In this document: one piece after another, positions 33,991 through 45,525 of the stretch
Position numbering within the stretch: the stretch's first letter is position 1
Layout of the letters: every line of letters begins with the position of its first letter
Source of the DNA: Tetraselmis striata
Taxonomy: Eukaryota; Chlorophyta; Chlorodendrophyceae; Chlorodendrales; Chlorodendraceae
Assembly (NCBI GenBank): GCA_006384855.1
Contig: VCJN01001366.1
Coordinates: forward strand, 1-64,000
Direction: 5' to 3'
Length of the DNA: 64,000 nucleotides
Made by a program: the position numbers and the translations under genes
Notes under the pieces: model-generated
Told to the model about the DNA's origin: nothing
What the model saw: the letters and a program-made list of their open reading frames with translations, nothing else
The model's database searches: none

Positions 33991-33999
33991 CGTGTACAC

Positions 34000-35440
34000 C
34001 ATCCCATATAAGTCTTGGCACAATGAAACCCGCGCGCATCATCGACTTGGTGGCCAAGCCATGGAGCTACGGGCTATGGAATCTTTGCGTTTCAATGTAT
34101 GCACGTCCCCTACGCCAAGGAGACAGCCGTTAATTCGTCCTGTCGTCGCACTTGCGAAAAATTTTCTGCCATGCTGGCGTTCTGTGGCACAAGGCTAGAA
34201 CCGTCGAAACACGGCCAACACAAAGAGGAGCAACATGTTTGCGGCGGCGTAGCTTCCGCCCGTCGCGCATTTGGTCGCGCTCCCAGTGGTGGGTGGACGA
34301 CATATGCATGGGATGTATGACGCACAAATTTGAGCCCAATCAATGCATACTACCGTTCCAATGCATGGGTATTTTCACGAGAGTGTGCCAAAAACGCGGA
34401 CAATTCTCTGCAATGTTCAATCCCACAATTTTCCAAGCTGCAAGATATGTGCCGTCGGCTGCACCTTGCTGGATGAAAGTAGTACACGTGCTTTCGATGC
34501 AGTCCACGGGGGCAAGCTTAAACCACCCTCGGCATGGCCTAAGTGCGGGCTCGCCCCCTCAACAACAATTTCACGAGTATTGCACATGTGCGCGCACAGC
34601 ATGTTGTAACACATGTCATTCATGATCCAAGAGGAGGATGAGCCGAAATGTCGACGTGGTCGACGCGATGTGGAGATCCATATAAAAGGTCCTCGCGCTT
34701 GGGGCTTTCGTGGAGTGGCAAATTACCTGTCTCGAGTATACGCCCCCACCCACAATGAGTTTGCTGGATGGTATACCGGCGAAATGGGGGTATAACTTTG
34801 ACAGGCAGTAAAGTTTTGCCGTTTTATCAGCTTGAGGTGTAATTGAGTAATCTGGTAGAAAGACCTGCTCGCAGGCTTTCTAGTTAAATATTCAGATCTG
34901 AATTTGGATAAAACGGCGAATTGATATGAATTCTCGCGTGACTTCAGGATCACGGCTCTTTGCAGGGCAAACAACCGATTTGCGAATGTCGCATGCAACG
35001 CGCTAGCTGACCATAGACGCCGAACCATGCACCGAGCAGCATGGGGTAGGCGGCTAACACACGTATCGGTAACCATGGGAGAAAAATACTGTTCTTTATG
35101 TTCAAATGCTGGCGTGCCATGCACTCTAACCGGCCAGCACAATCATCTTTTCTAACACATGTCACAGTAATATTGCCAGCAACTGGCAGGTGCTGCACAA
35201 TGTCGCATTAAGCATAGGACACCATGTAGGACGCAAGCATAGGACGCCCCTGATGAGTCTCCCCACAATGAACGCAATGGCATAGGTTTTGCGTGGGTTT
35301 GTCGACTAGAAGCAGCCCAAGCGAAATCACACCCATTGAAACATGCAGAGAATTTTGTGGTCTGCTGTAGTTTGCGTAGTCTTCTTCCTCGTCCGCGCGC
35401 CCTTGCGCCGTTCTCGTGATGTACCGTGCCACAAATATTT
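34000..35440 (-). repeat. Large inverted repeat, right arm
   Basis: Inverted partner of 30600-32000. Coordinates on the two arms sum to about 66,030 along the whole length, showing collinear pairing without large gaps. An AT dinucleotide run (35620-35642) lies just outside. Confidence 0.75.
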
Positions 35441-35739
35441 GTCTGGCAATATGATAATGTACAAACGTTTATGTAATACAAGATATGCAATGTACAAATG
35501 TTTTTTTGTTTATAATATCTGGACACGCGGCCTAGGTGCACATAGGGGGCCCTACGCAAGACTTGGGTCCACCGGTGATTTGATCCACATAGGCTGCATT
35601 GTTCCACATGGATCTGATATATATATATATATATATATATATGAGTAGCTTCATCGTTTCTGCGCCTGCTATATTAAGGCATAAATGTAATTAAAAGAGC
35701 CGACAGCCCCCGCCCTCCACGCGAGCACACACATACACA

Positions 35740-36505
35740 CTAGCGGGTAGGCGGCAATCATTTATTAACGGCGGTGCCTAGCGTGCTTTGCCACCCTTTG
35801 AGCGTTTTCTGTTCTGTGTATATTAGATTCTCTCGTTCATTCTTTTCACTTATAATTTTCATATCAATGCTGAAGTTCGATCACAATACACTGCTTGAAA
35901 GGCGCGGTACTACTAAGGATTATGTGATCGTTCACGTCTGCACTTTGTAACAGGTGCACGGCGTAGTTTGTGATCCTTCGTTCCTTACAAAATAAACTAC
36001 GCGCTGTGTGGTTCTTACGAGAATATATAAGCGGCGCATACGCGTTTATCTGTACAGAAAAATAATGATCAGATACGAACCGATGATACGAACTGTACTA
36101 CTTGATATTACTGAAGATATCTTACCACAATATACTACTGGTGCCTGATACCATGAGTTCCCTGCTGATACCACATGTTCGACAATTAACGAAAAAAACA
36201 AGGACTACTCATGCAAACACGTTTAATCGCGTTCAGAGCGTAGCATGATTAACGTTATTTTATTGAAGCGCAACGGTCCGCATTCCGGTATCGCTATCTA
36301 TAATTTCATACGATGGACATGTGCTTTTCCTGAATAATAATTGGCAATACAAATTCAAACAGAAATGCACTTAGTGCTATCCGAAATCGATTCGCAATAC
36401 GACTAGCATGTATATAGTGTCAGTTTTCTTTCAGAAAATTTCAAACTATCAACACATTTTCTATTTCTATTCTGTTTCTACTCTATTGTTTTTGATTCCC
36501 GATCT
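35740..36505 (+). repeat. AT-rich dispersed repeat, copy E
   Basis: The longest copy: left box ggcggtgcctagcgtgc near 35770, middle actaaggattatgtgat, right box ttggcaatacaaattcaaac and cgaaatcgattcgcaatacg near 36380. It lies downstream of the PEX14 stop, in intergenic DNA. Confidence 0.8.
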
Positions 36506-36721
36506 TCCATCCTGCTAGACCGGATGGATATACAGAAGAGAGGAGGCTTAGCGGAACTTGGCGTAGGAACTTGTGTGTAGGGGAGAACATGTCAGCATGG
36601 TGCAGTTAGTTTCATTTTCGGGCAGGCTCTGTGTACCCAGACACGTGGCTCTGCAATGCAGTCACCGGGCTGCCACATGTACTGCCGGTCAAACCGCAGG
36701 CCCACGCTGTACAGAAACGTT

Positions 36722-39700
36722 TCAGGGCGCGGTTGAGGGGCCGGCCTGCTCGTCAGCAGCGGGTGCCGGCGCCTCGCTCGAAGGAGAGTCTGCGGGCTCC
36801 TCCGCTGCTGCGGCCACTGAGGCGTAGCTTGCCTGGGGCAGTGTGGGCTTCGGCCGCGGCGGCGGCGTCCATTCGCTCGGCGACGATGGGACCGCGCTGT
36901 TTGGTGTCGGTGGCGGCATGCTGTCGGCCGGCTCAGTGCTCAGCAGCTCCGCCTGGTGGGCAGCACCGCGTTTTTGGGTTTTAGCTTTTGGCCGTTTTAA
37001 ACTAATCACAAAAGTCTACTGTAAATCTCACTATCATAACCTAAAAATCAAAACCCGAAAACCCGGCGATGAGGGGCCACGCGAAGGTTGGATTCTTTGT
37101 CGAAGGGCCTGCAGAAATGAGGCAGGCGCACCTGCTGCTGGAACACACTGTGGGGCTGGGCCGTGTTGCTGCCCCCAGGCATTGCGTCCAGACTGCCGTT
37201 GGAGGTGCGCGAGCTGAGGGGCGTATCCGCAAGGGAGAGGGTGCCGCCAGGGGGTGGGGCCCCGCCCTGACGCAACACGTCCATGCCGGTGTTGCCAGGG
37301 ACGGTGTCCGCCGGTGCAGCGCGCTCCCAGGGCTGCGGGCAATGGAAGGGCATCACATCAGCGGTCCGGCCACTCTCAAACCCTAGACTGCACCTGAAAC
37401 CCTACGTGTCATGAAACCCCCTTGACATGACCTGGCACTCATCAGATCCTATTTGAATAATACTGTGTAGGTGCCAATTAATTAATACGGCGATGCCTGG
37501 CCGTGTTTAACTTTGCCACCCGTCTAGCGTTGCAATAAACCGCTACTTGCAATAAACCTGATTACTCGAGTACTGGTGCTACCAGGACGATGTATCATAC
37601 GGGCATTGTATTCATTGTACTAATAACGTGAATGTAGGAATCGTTGACGCAAGTTGAAACTTCTTTCAACTTTGTTCCTGCTCAGTCTTTGATGCTAAAC
37701 AGGCCAGCTGTCTAGCGGCCCGGCTGCGCGAGCCCCCATAATATGGTCCACTAATGAAAGCGCGTAGCGTGTAGCCCTCTGAGGGCCAGGTCCAGGAAAG
37801 AGCGGTGTCGTCTCCCCTCCCTTCCCCGCCCCCCCGCCCCTCGTCCTCTCCTTACCACCCGGCCCCTAAACTTTTCCTGAATAAATGGGCAATACACAAT
37901 CAAACAATGTCCTTAGCGCTGTCCGATATGGATTCGAAATATGACTAAAGATGTATCTGTCAGTAGTCTTTCAGAAAAGCCAAATCATCAAAACCTTTTC
38001 TATTTCTTTTAATTTTACTATATTCTCATTGCCGAACAAGCATCCTAATTGACTGGTCAGTTAGCTATGCCCCCAGTTCAGCCCAAACCATGATAAACCA
38101 TGAAAAAAAGCTTCAGCCCTGGCGTGGGGCATCCACCAAACCTCTGCCGATATGAGTAATTAGGGGATAGGGAACTACGTTCTGGTTCCCCATGACATGC
38201 AGGCAGGCCTTGCTTAAATTAGGGTAAGAAATACACCCTAATCAAGACCCTCTAATAATTGAAAACCTAACAATCATAGGACATCAGACCGTAGGCCCTA
38301 AGTTCGCCTACCCCACTATCATGTTTGCGTGAATTCAGATCCAGCCCAAAAGGGCCTTGGACTTTTGTGGAGAGGTGTATTTTTCCGGAGTAGTAGTCAT
38401 GGCCACTGCTGCTGGGGGATGCGCGGACCCCCCCCCCCCCCCCCCCCCCTTCCCCACACTCCCCTCAGACCCCATTCCCTCGCCCGGAGGCCACGCCCAC
38501 CTTGCGCCGCGGTGCCGCCTGCGAGGAGGACGGCGGCTGCGTCGGATCTGGCGGAGTGTCCACGATGTCCGTCTGCGCACACGTGGTGGGTGCAAGTCAG
38601 TGCACCTGCCCAGCGCTGGCGCCAACAAGATGATAATGCACCGAATGGGCTTTCGTTGATATGTGTTGTTGTTAAGGGGGAGGGGGGGGGGGTCTCGCGC
38701 ACCCGGATACCCGGCGGTGTCTTGCCCTGCTCCAGCATGCGTAGCACCTGGGGAGTCGTCCGGACGGGGTTGAGGAGTTTGCGTTGTGTGCGGGACGGGG
38801 TGGGGGGGGCGGGGGAGGAGGAATCAGAGGGAAGGGGGCGGGGCGGGGATGGATACACGCAATATCTCGATTGCTCCTAAATGTTTGAGCACCCCATCCG
38901 AACGGAAATAATATAATGTAATTCGATAACGTTCTTGCATTGATCCAGGAACACCTTTCAACGTAGGAATGCCGGTGCCGCATCACTGGCGCCAATTGTT
39001 GCAAGGGGATGCTGCACCCGCGCGGCGCCAGGCAGTGCTCACCTCCTGGTATGACGCGGACTGCGGCGGCTCCATCGGGGCTGATTCCCCCGTGGGGGGG
39101 AGATGGGGGGGGGGGGGGGGGGGGGGGGGCGGAAAGGGGGGGGCTCAGCCTACGACCTTGGGGTACATGCTGCCTGGATGCGGTGTCACTGCGCGCCGAT
39201 GCCTGCTGCAAGGAGCGCATGCCTCACCTTTGCCCTTGACGTCCACCGGAGGGCGCACCTGCGGAGTGGCGGGTGGGCGGTGGGGGCGCATCAGAACAGG
39301 CACGAGGGGCAGTTGCTATGTGGTGATCGGTGGAGTCGGGCGATGGGGGGCCTGCATGGGCTGCCACTGGGGGACAGGCGCACACCTGGTTGAGCCCAGT
39401 TGCAGGCAGCGCTGTCGGCTGTGGCAGCCGCTGCCGGGACAGCAGCGACTTGATCTCCTGCATCTCGCCGCGCAGCTCGCCCGCGCCGCCTCCAGCGGGT
39501 TCCAGCCTGCCCCAGCACAGCAGAAGGTGGGGAGGCATCGGTGCTCAGCCCGCCTGCCACCCGCTTCGCCCGGGAGGCGCGAAAGAAAGTGGTGGAATGT
39601 AAATTAAAACGCAGTTAATTGAGCTGTGAAAATGCTTTTAATTGAGCAATAGAGTGTCAGTGGATGTTAGTGGATGCAATAAAGTGTTGTAATTTTCATA

Positions 39701-40677
39701 AGGAGGCGGGGGGGGGGGGGGGGGGGGGGGGGGGCACTCACCGCTGGAGAGCGGCCGTCAGGGTGGCCAGGGTGGCCTGCAGCTCCGTGGGTGTGTCCTG
39801 CCGGGCTGGCTGCTGGCCGATGGCCGATACAGTGGCTGTGAGCGCCGCCACACTGGCAGCAAGCTGCCCTGTCTGCGCCTCCAGTGACGCCACACAGGCC
39901 TCCAGCGCCGCCTCCTTGCGATCCTCTGACTCGCGCGCGGCGCCCTGCGCCTGCGCGTCCTCCTGGGCGAGGTCCTCCTTGGGCGCGATGGCGCGTGACA
40001 GCGCGTGGAGGAGCTGGTACCGGTACGGCTCCAGCAGCTTGCGCACGCCCACCGCCACCAGAGCCGTCAGTCCCGCGCCCAGCACTACCTGCGACCAGCG
40101 CACCGGCTGCGGAGGAGGCGGTGACTGCACCACAGCCATCGGCTGTGGCTGCGGCGATTGGAGCGACTGCGATGGCTGCGGTGTGGGCGCCGGCGCGGCA
40201 AGGGCCGGGGATGCGGGATCGGCGGGCGGCACACGGCGGAAGGCCTCCGCAATCTCCGCCTGGCTGAGCCCTTTCCTCTGCAGGAATGCACGCTTAGAGG
40301 CGTCGCTGGAGCCTCGAACCTGGGCCGTACATTACGCCAGCAGGCACAAGCAGGGTGGGTAGGGCTCAGCGGGGGAAGTAGACACGGCAGGAGGGGGGAG
40401 GGGGGCAGCGACTCCGACAACTTCAGCTCCGACAACACCAGAGGGCCCCACCGCAGTGGGCCCATCACCACGGCCGCCGCACCTTAGGGTGCGACAGGAA
40501 GCCGACCGCGTTGGTGACTTGATCCTCGCGCGGCGGCGGCTCCTCTGCGGCCGGCGCCTGTGGCAGCACCTCCGACAGCGGCGTGGGGGAGGCAGAGGCA
40601 GCCGCTCCCGCGCCCTCCCAGGGCTTCGCAGGCCGGGCCGGCGGCGGCGCATCTGGCACGTCCTCCTCCGATGCCAT
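36722..40677 (-). CDS. PEX14: Peroxisomal membrane docking protein PEX14
   Basis: Exons (minus): 40677-40483, 40319-39742, 39506-39386, 39205-39157, 39080-39043, 38747-38703, 38572-38501, 37332-37132, 36952-36722. All nine agree in phase and give 509 aa, the size of plant PEX14. The N-terminal domain has VTNAVGFLSHPKV, then AFLQRKGLSQAEIAEAFRRV, which binds the WxxxF/Y motifs of PEX5. A hydrophobic segment follows (VVLGAGLTALVAVGV, about residues 141-158). Next is a coiled coil (KEAALEACVASLEAQTGQLA, then EMQEIKSLLSRQ), then SASYQEVLRMLEQGKTPPGI, DIVDTPPDP and KPWERAAPADTV, which match plant PEX14. Role: docking of the cargo-loaded PEX5 receptor at the peroxisome membrane. Two tiny exons (49 and 38 nt) are needed to keep phase. 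Confidence 0.93.
37450..38055 (+). repeat. AT-rich dispersed repeat, copy F, in a PEX14 intron
   Basis: Left box cggcgatgcctggccgtg, right box tgaataaatgggcaatacac and tttctatttctttt. It lies in the intron 37333-38500 of PEX14, opposite to the gene's orientation. Confidence 0.8.
38429..38450 (+). repeat. Poly-C tract
   Basis: G run on the coding strand of PEX14, about 50 nt after a donor. Confidence 0.85.
39105..39130 (+). repeat. Poly-G tract
   Basis: Lies in the short PEX14 intron 39081-39156, of which it makes up about a third. Confidence 0.9.
39709..39734 (+). repeat. Poly-G tract directly behind a PEX14 donor
   Basis: On the minus strand the donor GTGAGTG is followed at once by about 25 C. 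Confidence 0.9.
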
Positions 40678-41201
40678 TCTTGGGGGCGGTTGGGAAGGTT
40701 GGCAGGTTGCTGGTTGAGCGAGGCGAGTACTGGCGCTGGCGGTTGCGACAGCGGCGGTATGAACGCTGCGCAAGTGCAAGGGCGGTCGGGAACGCGACAG
40801 GGGTTATCGCCTGAGCGACGTGAGCTCGAGAGCGCCAGCGCGGCGGAATACCGTCTCGGATAAAGTAATCCTCGATAATGCCTGTCGTATATAACGATTA
40901 GTGTCAAATTCTCATTTGTATTGATTTATATAAAGGGCCGTTATTACGGAATAATCCTTTCACTCGTCTGCAAGGTGTCACTGTTGCCAGTACAGGGTAC
41001 AGTACGGACTCTGGCTGGTATATTTTAAAGAATTAGGTCCTGTCCCCGACGGGGGCGGGGGAAAAAGTCCCGGGGTGGGGAAAAAGAATGGAGTCACCCC
41101 GCGCGCATATACCTGTAGATATTAATGTGTCGTAGGCCCGTAGGTCGCTACCGGAACCTGAATCGTTTTTACATCGGGGCTTTAAACATCGCTACCGGTA
41201 T
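40678..41201. promoter_or_regulatory. Region upstream of PEX14
   Basis: About 0.5 kb between the PEX14 start and the tyrosine-recombinase element, so the PEX14 promoter should be here. I see no clear TATA box or repeat. Confidence 0.4.
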
Positions 41202-41498
41202 GATCTAAACTAGTTTATGGGGTTTCCTCCCTTGACCTAACCGCTTTAGCTACAAGTGCTGCTCAGTGGTACGGGAACTAGGCATCTGTTGTTGCGCCCT
41301 TTTTGGGTGCAACACGAGTAGACATAAAAGCAGCCATAACAGCTGAGCCTGCCATCTTCCAGTTTTCGCTGCGTTCCACGCAGCGATGTAAAAACTGTCT
41401 CGTAACCAGTTGCGAGCAAGGTCACCCCAGGTTGTTCAAGACCACACCCGGCTCACCACCCGAGTGTGATATTCTCGTCCGTACGTCCGTGCGTTACC

Positions 41499-42353
41499 AT
41501 GCCAGATGGAGAAGAACCCGTCGCGGAGCCGACGTTGGAGTCGTTGCAAGCAGATGTGCGAGCGCTGGCTACAGCTGTGGCTCAATTGACGGCTCGTGAG
41601 CGCGTTGCTGATCGAGAAGGGGCACATGGCTCCGGCTTCGGGCAGCGCGTCGCGGGACAGCCGACAGGCAGCGGGGGAGCCGCAGAGCGCCCCGACTTGC
41701 TAGAGCTTGCCCAGAGCGGCCGTGTCGGAGCAAAATCCGCGAGTGCCGAGGATGATTACCTCGCGGTGCCAGAACTACTGCAGAGAGCAGAGTCTGGTTA
41801 CGAGGCCGTTCGACCGGTCAGCCGAGTGCCTGGACTCTTTCCCCTGAGCACCGACCTAACGAACGAGTACCTCAAGCAGGATGACCGGCGTCTGCCGGCC
41901 CAGGAGGAGTATTTGTGGATGTCTTGTTTCGGGGCCCACATGGCCGCACTTTTCGTGGCTCTCGACGAGCTGCTGCCCTACGTCCCTGTCACCAACCAGG
42001 ACTTCACCCCTTACCTCGCGAGAGCTCGGAACCACGCCGAGGCCATCGACAAGGCGTTTCGGTTTCGTTTGGCCTTCCTGCGGAGGCTAAATGAGATCAA
42101 GCGTGTGCACGGTGACCAAGGTGTTCTGGACGTGCTGCGAGCCCAGCACTTTCAGCCTGCTTCGGAGCATCTGGGTTCTGCGATTTTTGGGGACCTCATG
42201 AGGGACTACGAGCGCCGAGTCTTTGAGGCGACCGTTGCCAGCAGCGCAAAGGCGACCGCTACTGCTCGAGTGGCGGCTGCAGCTGCAGGTCGTGGACGTG
42301 GGCGAGGACGAGGCGGGGGACGCGGGCGTGGCCGCGAAGGTGGGCACGAGTGA
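41499..42353 (+). CDS. Gag-like ORF of the tyrosine-recombinase element
   Basis: An open frame of about 284 codons. It starts acidic, has a helical middle (LSTDLTNEYLKQDDRRLPAQ, then an AEAIDKAFRFRLAFLRRL helix) and ends in an Arg/Gly-rich tail (GRGRGRGRGGGRGRG) of the kind that binds nucleic acid. Proteins like this precede the recombinase in many algal DIRS-type elements. No zinc knuckle seen. Confidence 0.6.
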   Translation: MPDGEEPVAEPTLESLQADVRALATAVAQLTARERVADREGAHGSGFGQRVAGQPTGSGGAAERPDLLELAQSGRVGAKSASAEDDYLAVPELLQRAESGYEAVRPVSRVPGLFPLSTDLTNEYLKQDDRRLPAQEEYLWMSCFGAHMAALFVALDELLPYVPVTNQDFTPYLARARNHAEAIDKAFRFRLAFLRRLNEIKRVHGDQGVLDVLRAQHFQPASEHLGSAIFGDLMRDYERRVFEATVASSAKATATARVAAAAAGRGRGRGRGGGRGRGREGGHE

Positions 42354-42389
42354 CGGTGTGGGGCGCCTTCCGTCGGAGCTGCTGGAGCT

Positions 42390-44015
42390 TTGCGAGGCCA
42401 CCTTTCGGTGACCGCCGCAAGACGCACCCTTGCAGCTCAACGGCGGGATGAGCGCCCTGTGTCAGGACCTGACCCCCCCACCTTACAGACTTCCTTTAGA
42501 CCTTCCTCGGTGCGGCGCTTCTTACAGCTACAGCCGCGTGTGGCTCAACCATCCACACACCTGCACATGGCGGCTCAACCAACCGCTTTCTTTTCACCAT
42601 CTCTGCGTCCGTCGGTTGTTACACTACGTGTCACAACTGGTTCGCAACGACCAAGTTTCGCGCGGGTACGTTACGCGCGTGACATGCGCTACGAGCGCGA
42701 AGGGCGCGCGGGGCGGCCCTCTTACCTGAACCTAGCCCCGCAAACCCGTACCGACGCTACTGCAAAACCGTCCAGCAGCTACCGGCCAACCGCCGGGAAC
42801 CTAACCGCTGCTGCCGAGTACTTTGCGAATAGCAGTCACACCGGTGGAACTCTTTCGGTAAAACGACGCACTTACGTGATTGACGAGCCCGAAGCTGTCG
42901 CTCCCTGGGCTGCTTCATTGCGATCCCGGCTGCAGGACGCGTTCGGCTCAGACGAGCTGGGCCAACGGACGCTCGACTTACTCCCCAGCTCCCTCAGCGC
43001 TCAGACACTCAAGAGCTACGCCGGCCGGCTGTCTCAATTCGCAGAGTTCTGCCACGACTCCGAGAACATCAGCCCGCTGGAGGCGACTACTGCCACTGTC
43101 GTTCGGTATGTTGCTTGGATCGGCGAGCGAGGACACATTGCAGCTAAGTCGCTGCAGTCTTATTTGTCTGCAATCAACACCTTCTTCGAGCTGCACAACC
43201 TCGACCCAATCGCTAAAGACAGCCTACACCTGACTTCAGCAAGGCGTGGGCTGATGCTGCGCCAGCGTCGACTGGACGCTGCCCCCTTACGTGTCCCTCT
43301 GCCTGCGGATGTAGCTTACCGCTTCGTCACAAAAGACGAGCTGATTGTGTCTGCTCCCTCCCCAGAGTACCACCACGACTTCCGAGCCCTCCTGGCCTCG
43401 GTTGTCAACTTCATGTTCTTTGCCAGGGGCCTCACTGGCGTGTCCTGTCGAGTGCGAGACGTGCACGTCGACGCCTACAACATCACCCTGCAAGTGTACC
43501 GAGAGAAGGGTCGCGCTGGTCGACGGGGACCCGACGACCTACGCGTACTTCTCCTCCCAGTGTCAGAGCACCCCCGAGTGGCGCGTCTCCTGCACCACTT
43601 CCTCGACCACGTCCAGTCAGTTCCCCTTGTTACTGTTGGGTTGGCTGTGTCAAACTTCTGGGCTGTCAGATCAAACGAGTAGTCACAATCCTGGACTGCG
43701 GCTACAATGTCAGACTGGCTGACCACAACCGTCCGTCTAGTCAACGCTGCCCCGCCCCCCGCTGGCACCTCCTGGACCTCGCACAGTCTTCGCAAGGGCG
43801 CAGCCTCTGCAGCGAACGCCATCGGGGTACCATTGTCCCACATTCGCTACCAAGGCGGTTGGGCCACTAACTCTGACGTCGTTCTGGACTACATCGACCC
43901 CAACGTTCTTCCTTCACCTGGCGCATGGTTCTTCTTTGGACACATCGCCCCCCTACGCCACTTCCAAGTCCAACAGGACTCCGCAGCGGTGGCCTTCCCA
44001 TTGCCTCCTTCATGA
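42390..44015 (+). mobile_element. Tyrosine recombinase region of the element
   Basis: The N-terminal SAM-like core-binding part is LSAQTLKSYAGRLSQFAEFC and SYLSAINTFFELHNL. The catalytic part includes MFFARGLTGVSCRVRDVHVD and, further on, TSWTSHSLRKGAASAANAIG and IRYQGGWATNSDVVLDYID, the HxLRxG, W and Tyr signature of tyrosine recombinases. Family role: strand exchange that inserts a circular intermediate without target-site duplication. Confidence 0.85.
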
Positions 44016-44411
44016 CTTGGCGCTACCTCTTCTCCGTCAATCCACCGCTCTCTCCGTTCGCTCAAGACTGGCAAAACCAGACTCAACTTTGAAATGATCT
44101 AAACTAGTTTATGGGGTTTCCTCCCTTGACCTAACCGCTTTTAGCTACAAGTGCTGCTCAGTGGTACGGGAACTAGGCATCTGTTGTTGCGCCCTTTTTG
44201 GGTGCAGCACGAGTAGACATAAAAGCAGCCAGAACAGCTGAGCCTGCCATCTTCCAGTTTTCGCTGCGTTCCACGCAGCGCCCTCCCTGACTCCGTTTTC
44301 CCTCCACGCTTTCGCTAAACCATCCTGCCAATATCGGCTCTTGACAATGTAAAACAGCCTGAGCGACCTTTTTGGCAAAACCAGACTCAACTTTGAAATC
44401 CATATACGTCG

Positions 44412-44520
44412 TTGGCCAAGTCTGATGCGTGTGCTCGTGCCCACTCTGCGTCTTCTCATGTTACTGCTTCCACCCCGCAGATTGCCTTTTATTTTGGTGA
44501 TTTCCGATATCGCCTTCTGC
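44412..44520 (+). repeat. 3'-end fragment of the retroelement family nested at 9.4-11.7 kb
   Basis: ggccaagtctgatgcgtgtg through tgcttccaccccgcag and gattgccttttattttggtg matches 11466-11595 almost base for base, lacking a short segment. It directly follows the outer repeat of the tyrosine-recombinase element. Confidence 0.85.
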
Positions 44521-44579
44521 TGCTAGCTGATGTAAATATATACGTCGTTGCCTGTCCCTATGTGTATAAGGATTAACGT

Positions 44580-44836
44580 TTTTTTCCCGCCGCCCCCGGG
44601 ACAGGACTGGCACCGGTGAAACCCTTGCAGCGTCTCTACGACGGCCGTTTAGGCAGCAATCCAGTTACGGAAAGCCCTGGGTAGGCGACGCTCCGCTATA
44701 GTCATCAAGCAAATTGCCGAAGCATTCTGCAAGACTAATTAGGGGCTAGTGACGGAATTTCCAACACTGTTGGATCACCGTCTAAAACACTGCCATCAAA
44801 ATACCCGGCACTGACCACGAAAGGTCCGCCCTACCC
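44580..44836 (+). repeat. SINE-like 250-bp dispersed repeat, copy 2
   Basis: Same start (cccgggacaggactggcacc) and end (ccacgaaaggtccgccctac) as the copy at 16257-16512, with few differences, suggesting recent activity. Confidence 0.85.
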
Positions 44837-45128
44837 GTTTGGGCGTCGGCCCATTCGAGTAATTAACGTTACTGTGCCCTTACTGGTGTGTTGAATATCG
44901 CCGCCCGATGCCTGCCTCATGTGCTCCGCGCGTCGGCGGACGAGCCGAGGGTTGCTTCCATCATTTCGTGGGTGCTGATACTGCGGAATTCTCACGAATT
45001 CTGATGGATTATATCATCATTTCTAGACGGGGGGCAGGAACTCAGGATAGCTCCCGCTGAAATCACGCGACCATAACGCATTATACAGGAAAAAAGAAAG
45101 AGGATCCAAAAGGGAAACGGAAATGATG

Positions 45129-45201
45129 TGGAGTCGCGGGGCATCGATCCCCGTACCTCTCGCATGCGAAGCGAGCGCTCTACCAAGTGAGCTACGACCC
45201 C
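45129..45201 (-). tRNA. trnA-CGC: tRNA-Ala (anticodon CGC)
   Basis: The minus strand folds as a complete 73-nt tRNA. The acceptor stem is GGGGTCG/CGACTCC with a G3-U70 wobble, the hallmark of alanine tRNA, and discriminator A. The D arm contains TAGCTCACTTGGTAGAGC. The anticodon arm is CTCGC-TTCGCAT-GCGAG (anticodon CGC). The T arm is ACGGGGATCGATGCCCCG with a B box. No intron; CCA is not encoded, as usual for nuclear genes. Confidence 0.95.
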
Positions 45202-45466
45202 TGCTGTGATTCATGTCAATCTTAACTTTTTTTAAATTTATATATTATTTTTCTGTGGATACGCGAGCGCATGATAGTCGCTACTGCCTTCTCGAGCTGC
45301 CACCTGATGAAGCCAGCCGAGGTGATCGGGACTGATCTGATGGACATATGTTCAGCACAACTCACCACACCATGACTGATGACAGCAGCCCCCTGCCGTA
45401 ATACGTCGCCCGCGTCTCACTAAAACGCTGCCGCGACACACGCCCTTCCTGCTTCCTACCTCTCAA

Positions 45467-45474
45467 TATAAATA
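45467..45474 (+). promoter_or_regulatory. TATA box candidate
   Basis: tataaata about 60 nt before the ATG at 45526, in a spot without competing starts. Confidence 0.5.
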
Positions 45475-45525
45475 CTCACCTCGCACCCAGCTCTGGCGAG
45501 TCGCAGCAGCGGTAACGGCGACGAT

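Larger units (their letters stand above)
41202..44399 (+). mobile_element. Tyrosine-recombinase element with split direct repeats (DIRS-order kin)
   Basis: Repeat A occurs at 41202-41385 and again at 44096-44280 (about 185 bp, only a few differences). A 26-bp repeat B stands at 44070-44095, abutting the second A, and at 44374-44399. The order A, ORFs, B, A, B is the split-direct-repeat plan of PAT/Ngaro-type DIRS elements. Parts seen: a gag-like ORF (41499-42353) and a tyrosine-recombinase region (42390-44015). No reverse transcriptase or RNase H was recognised. The high repeat identity suggests a young insertion. The element looks nearly whole, with about one break in the recombinase region, which could instead be splicing. 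Confidence 0.8.

Noticed and set aside
1-38055. AT-rich repeat as a classic introner element
   Set aside because: Its ends do not coincide with the splice sites of the introns that hold it, and two copies are outside genes.
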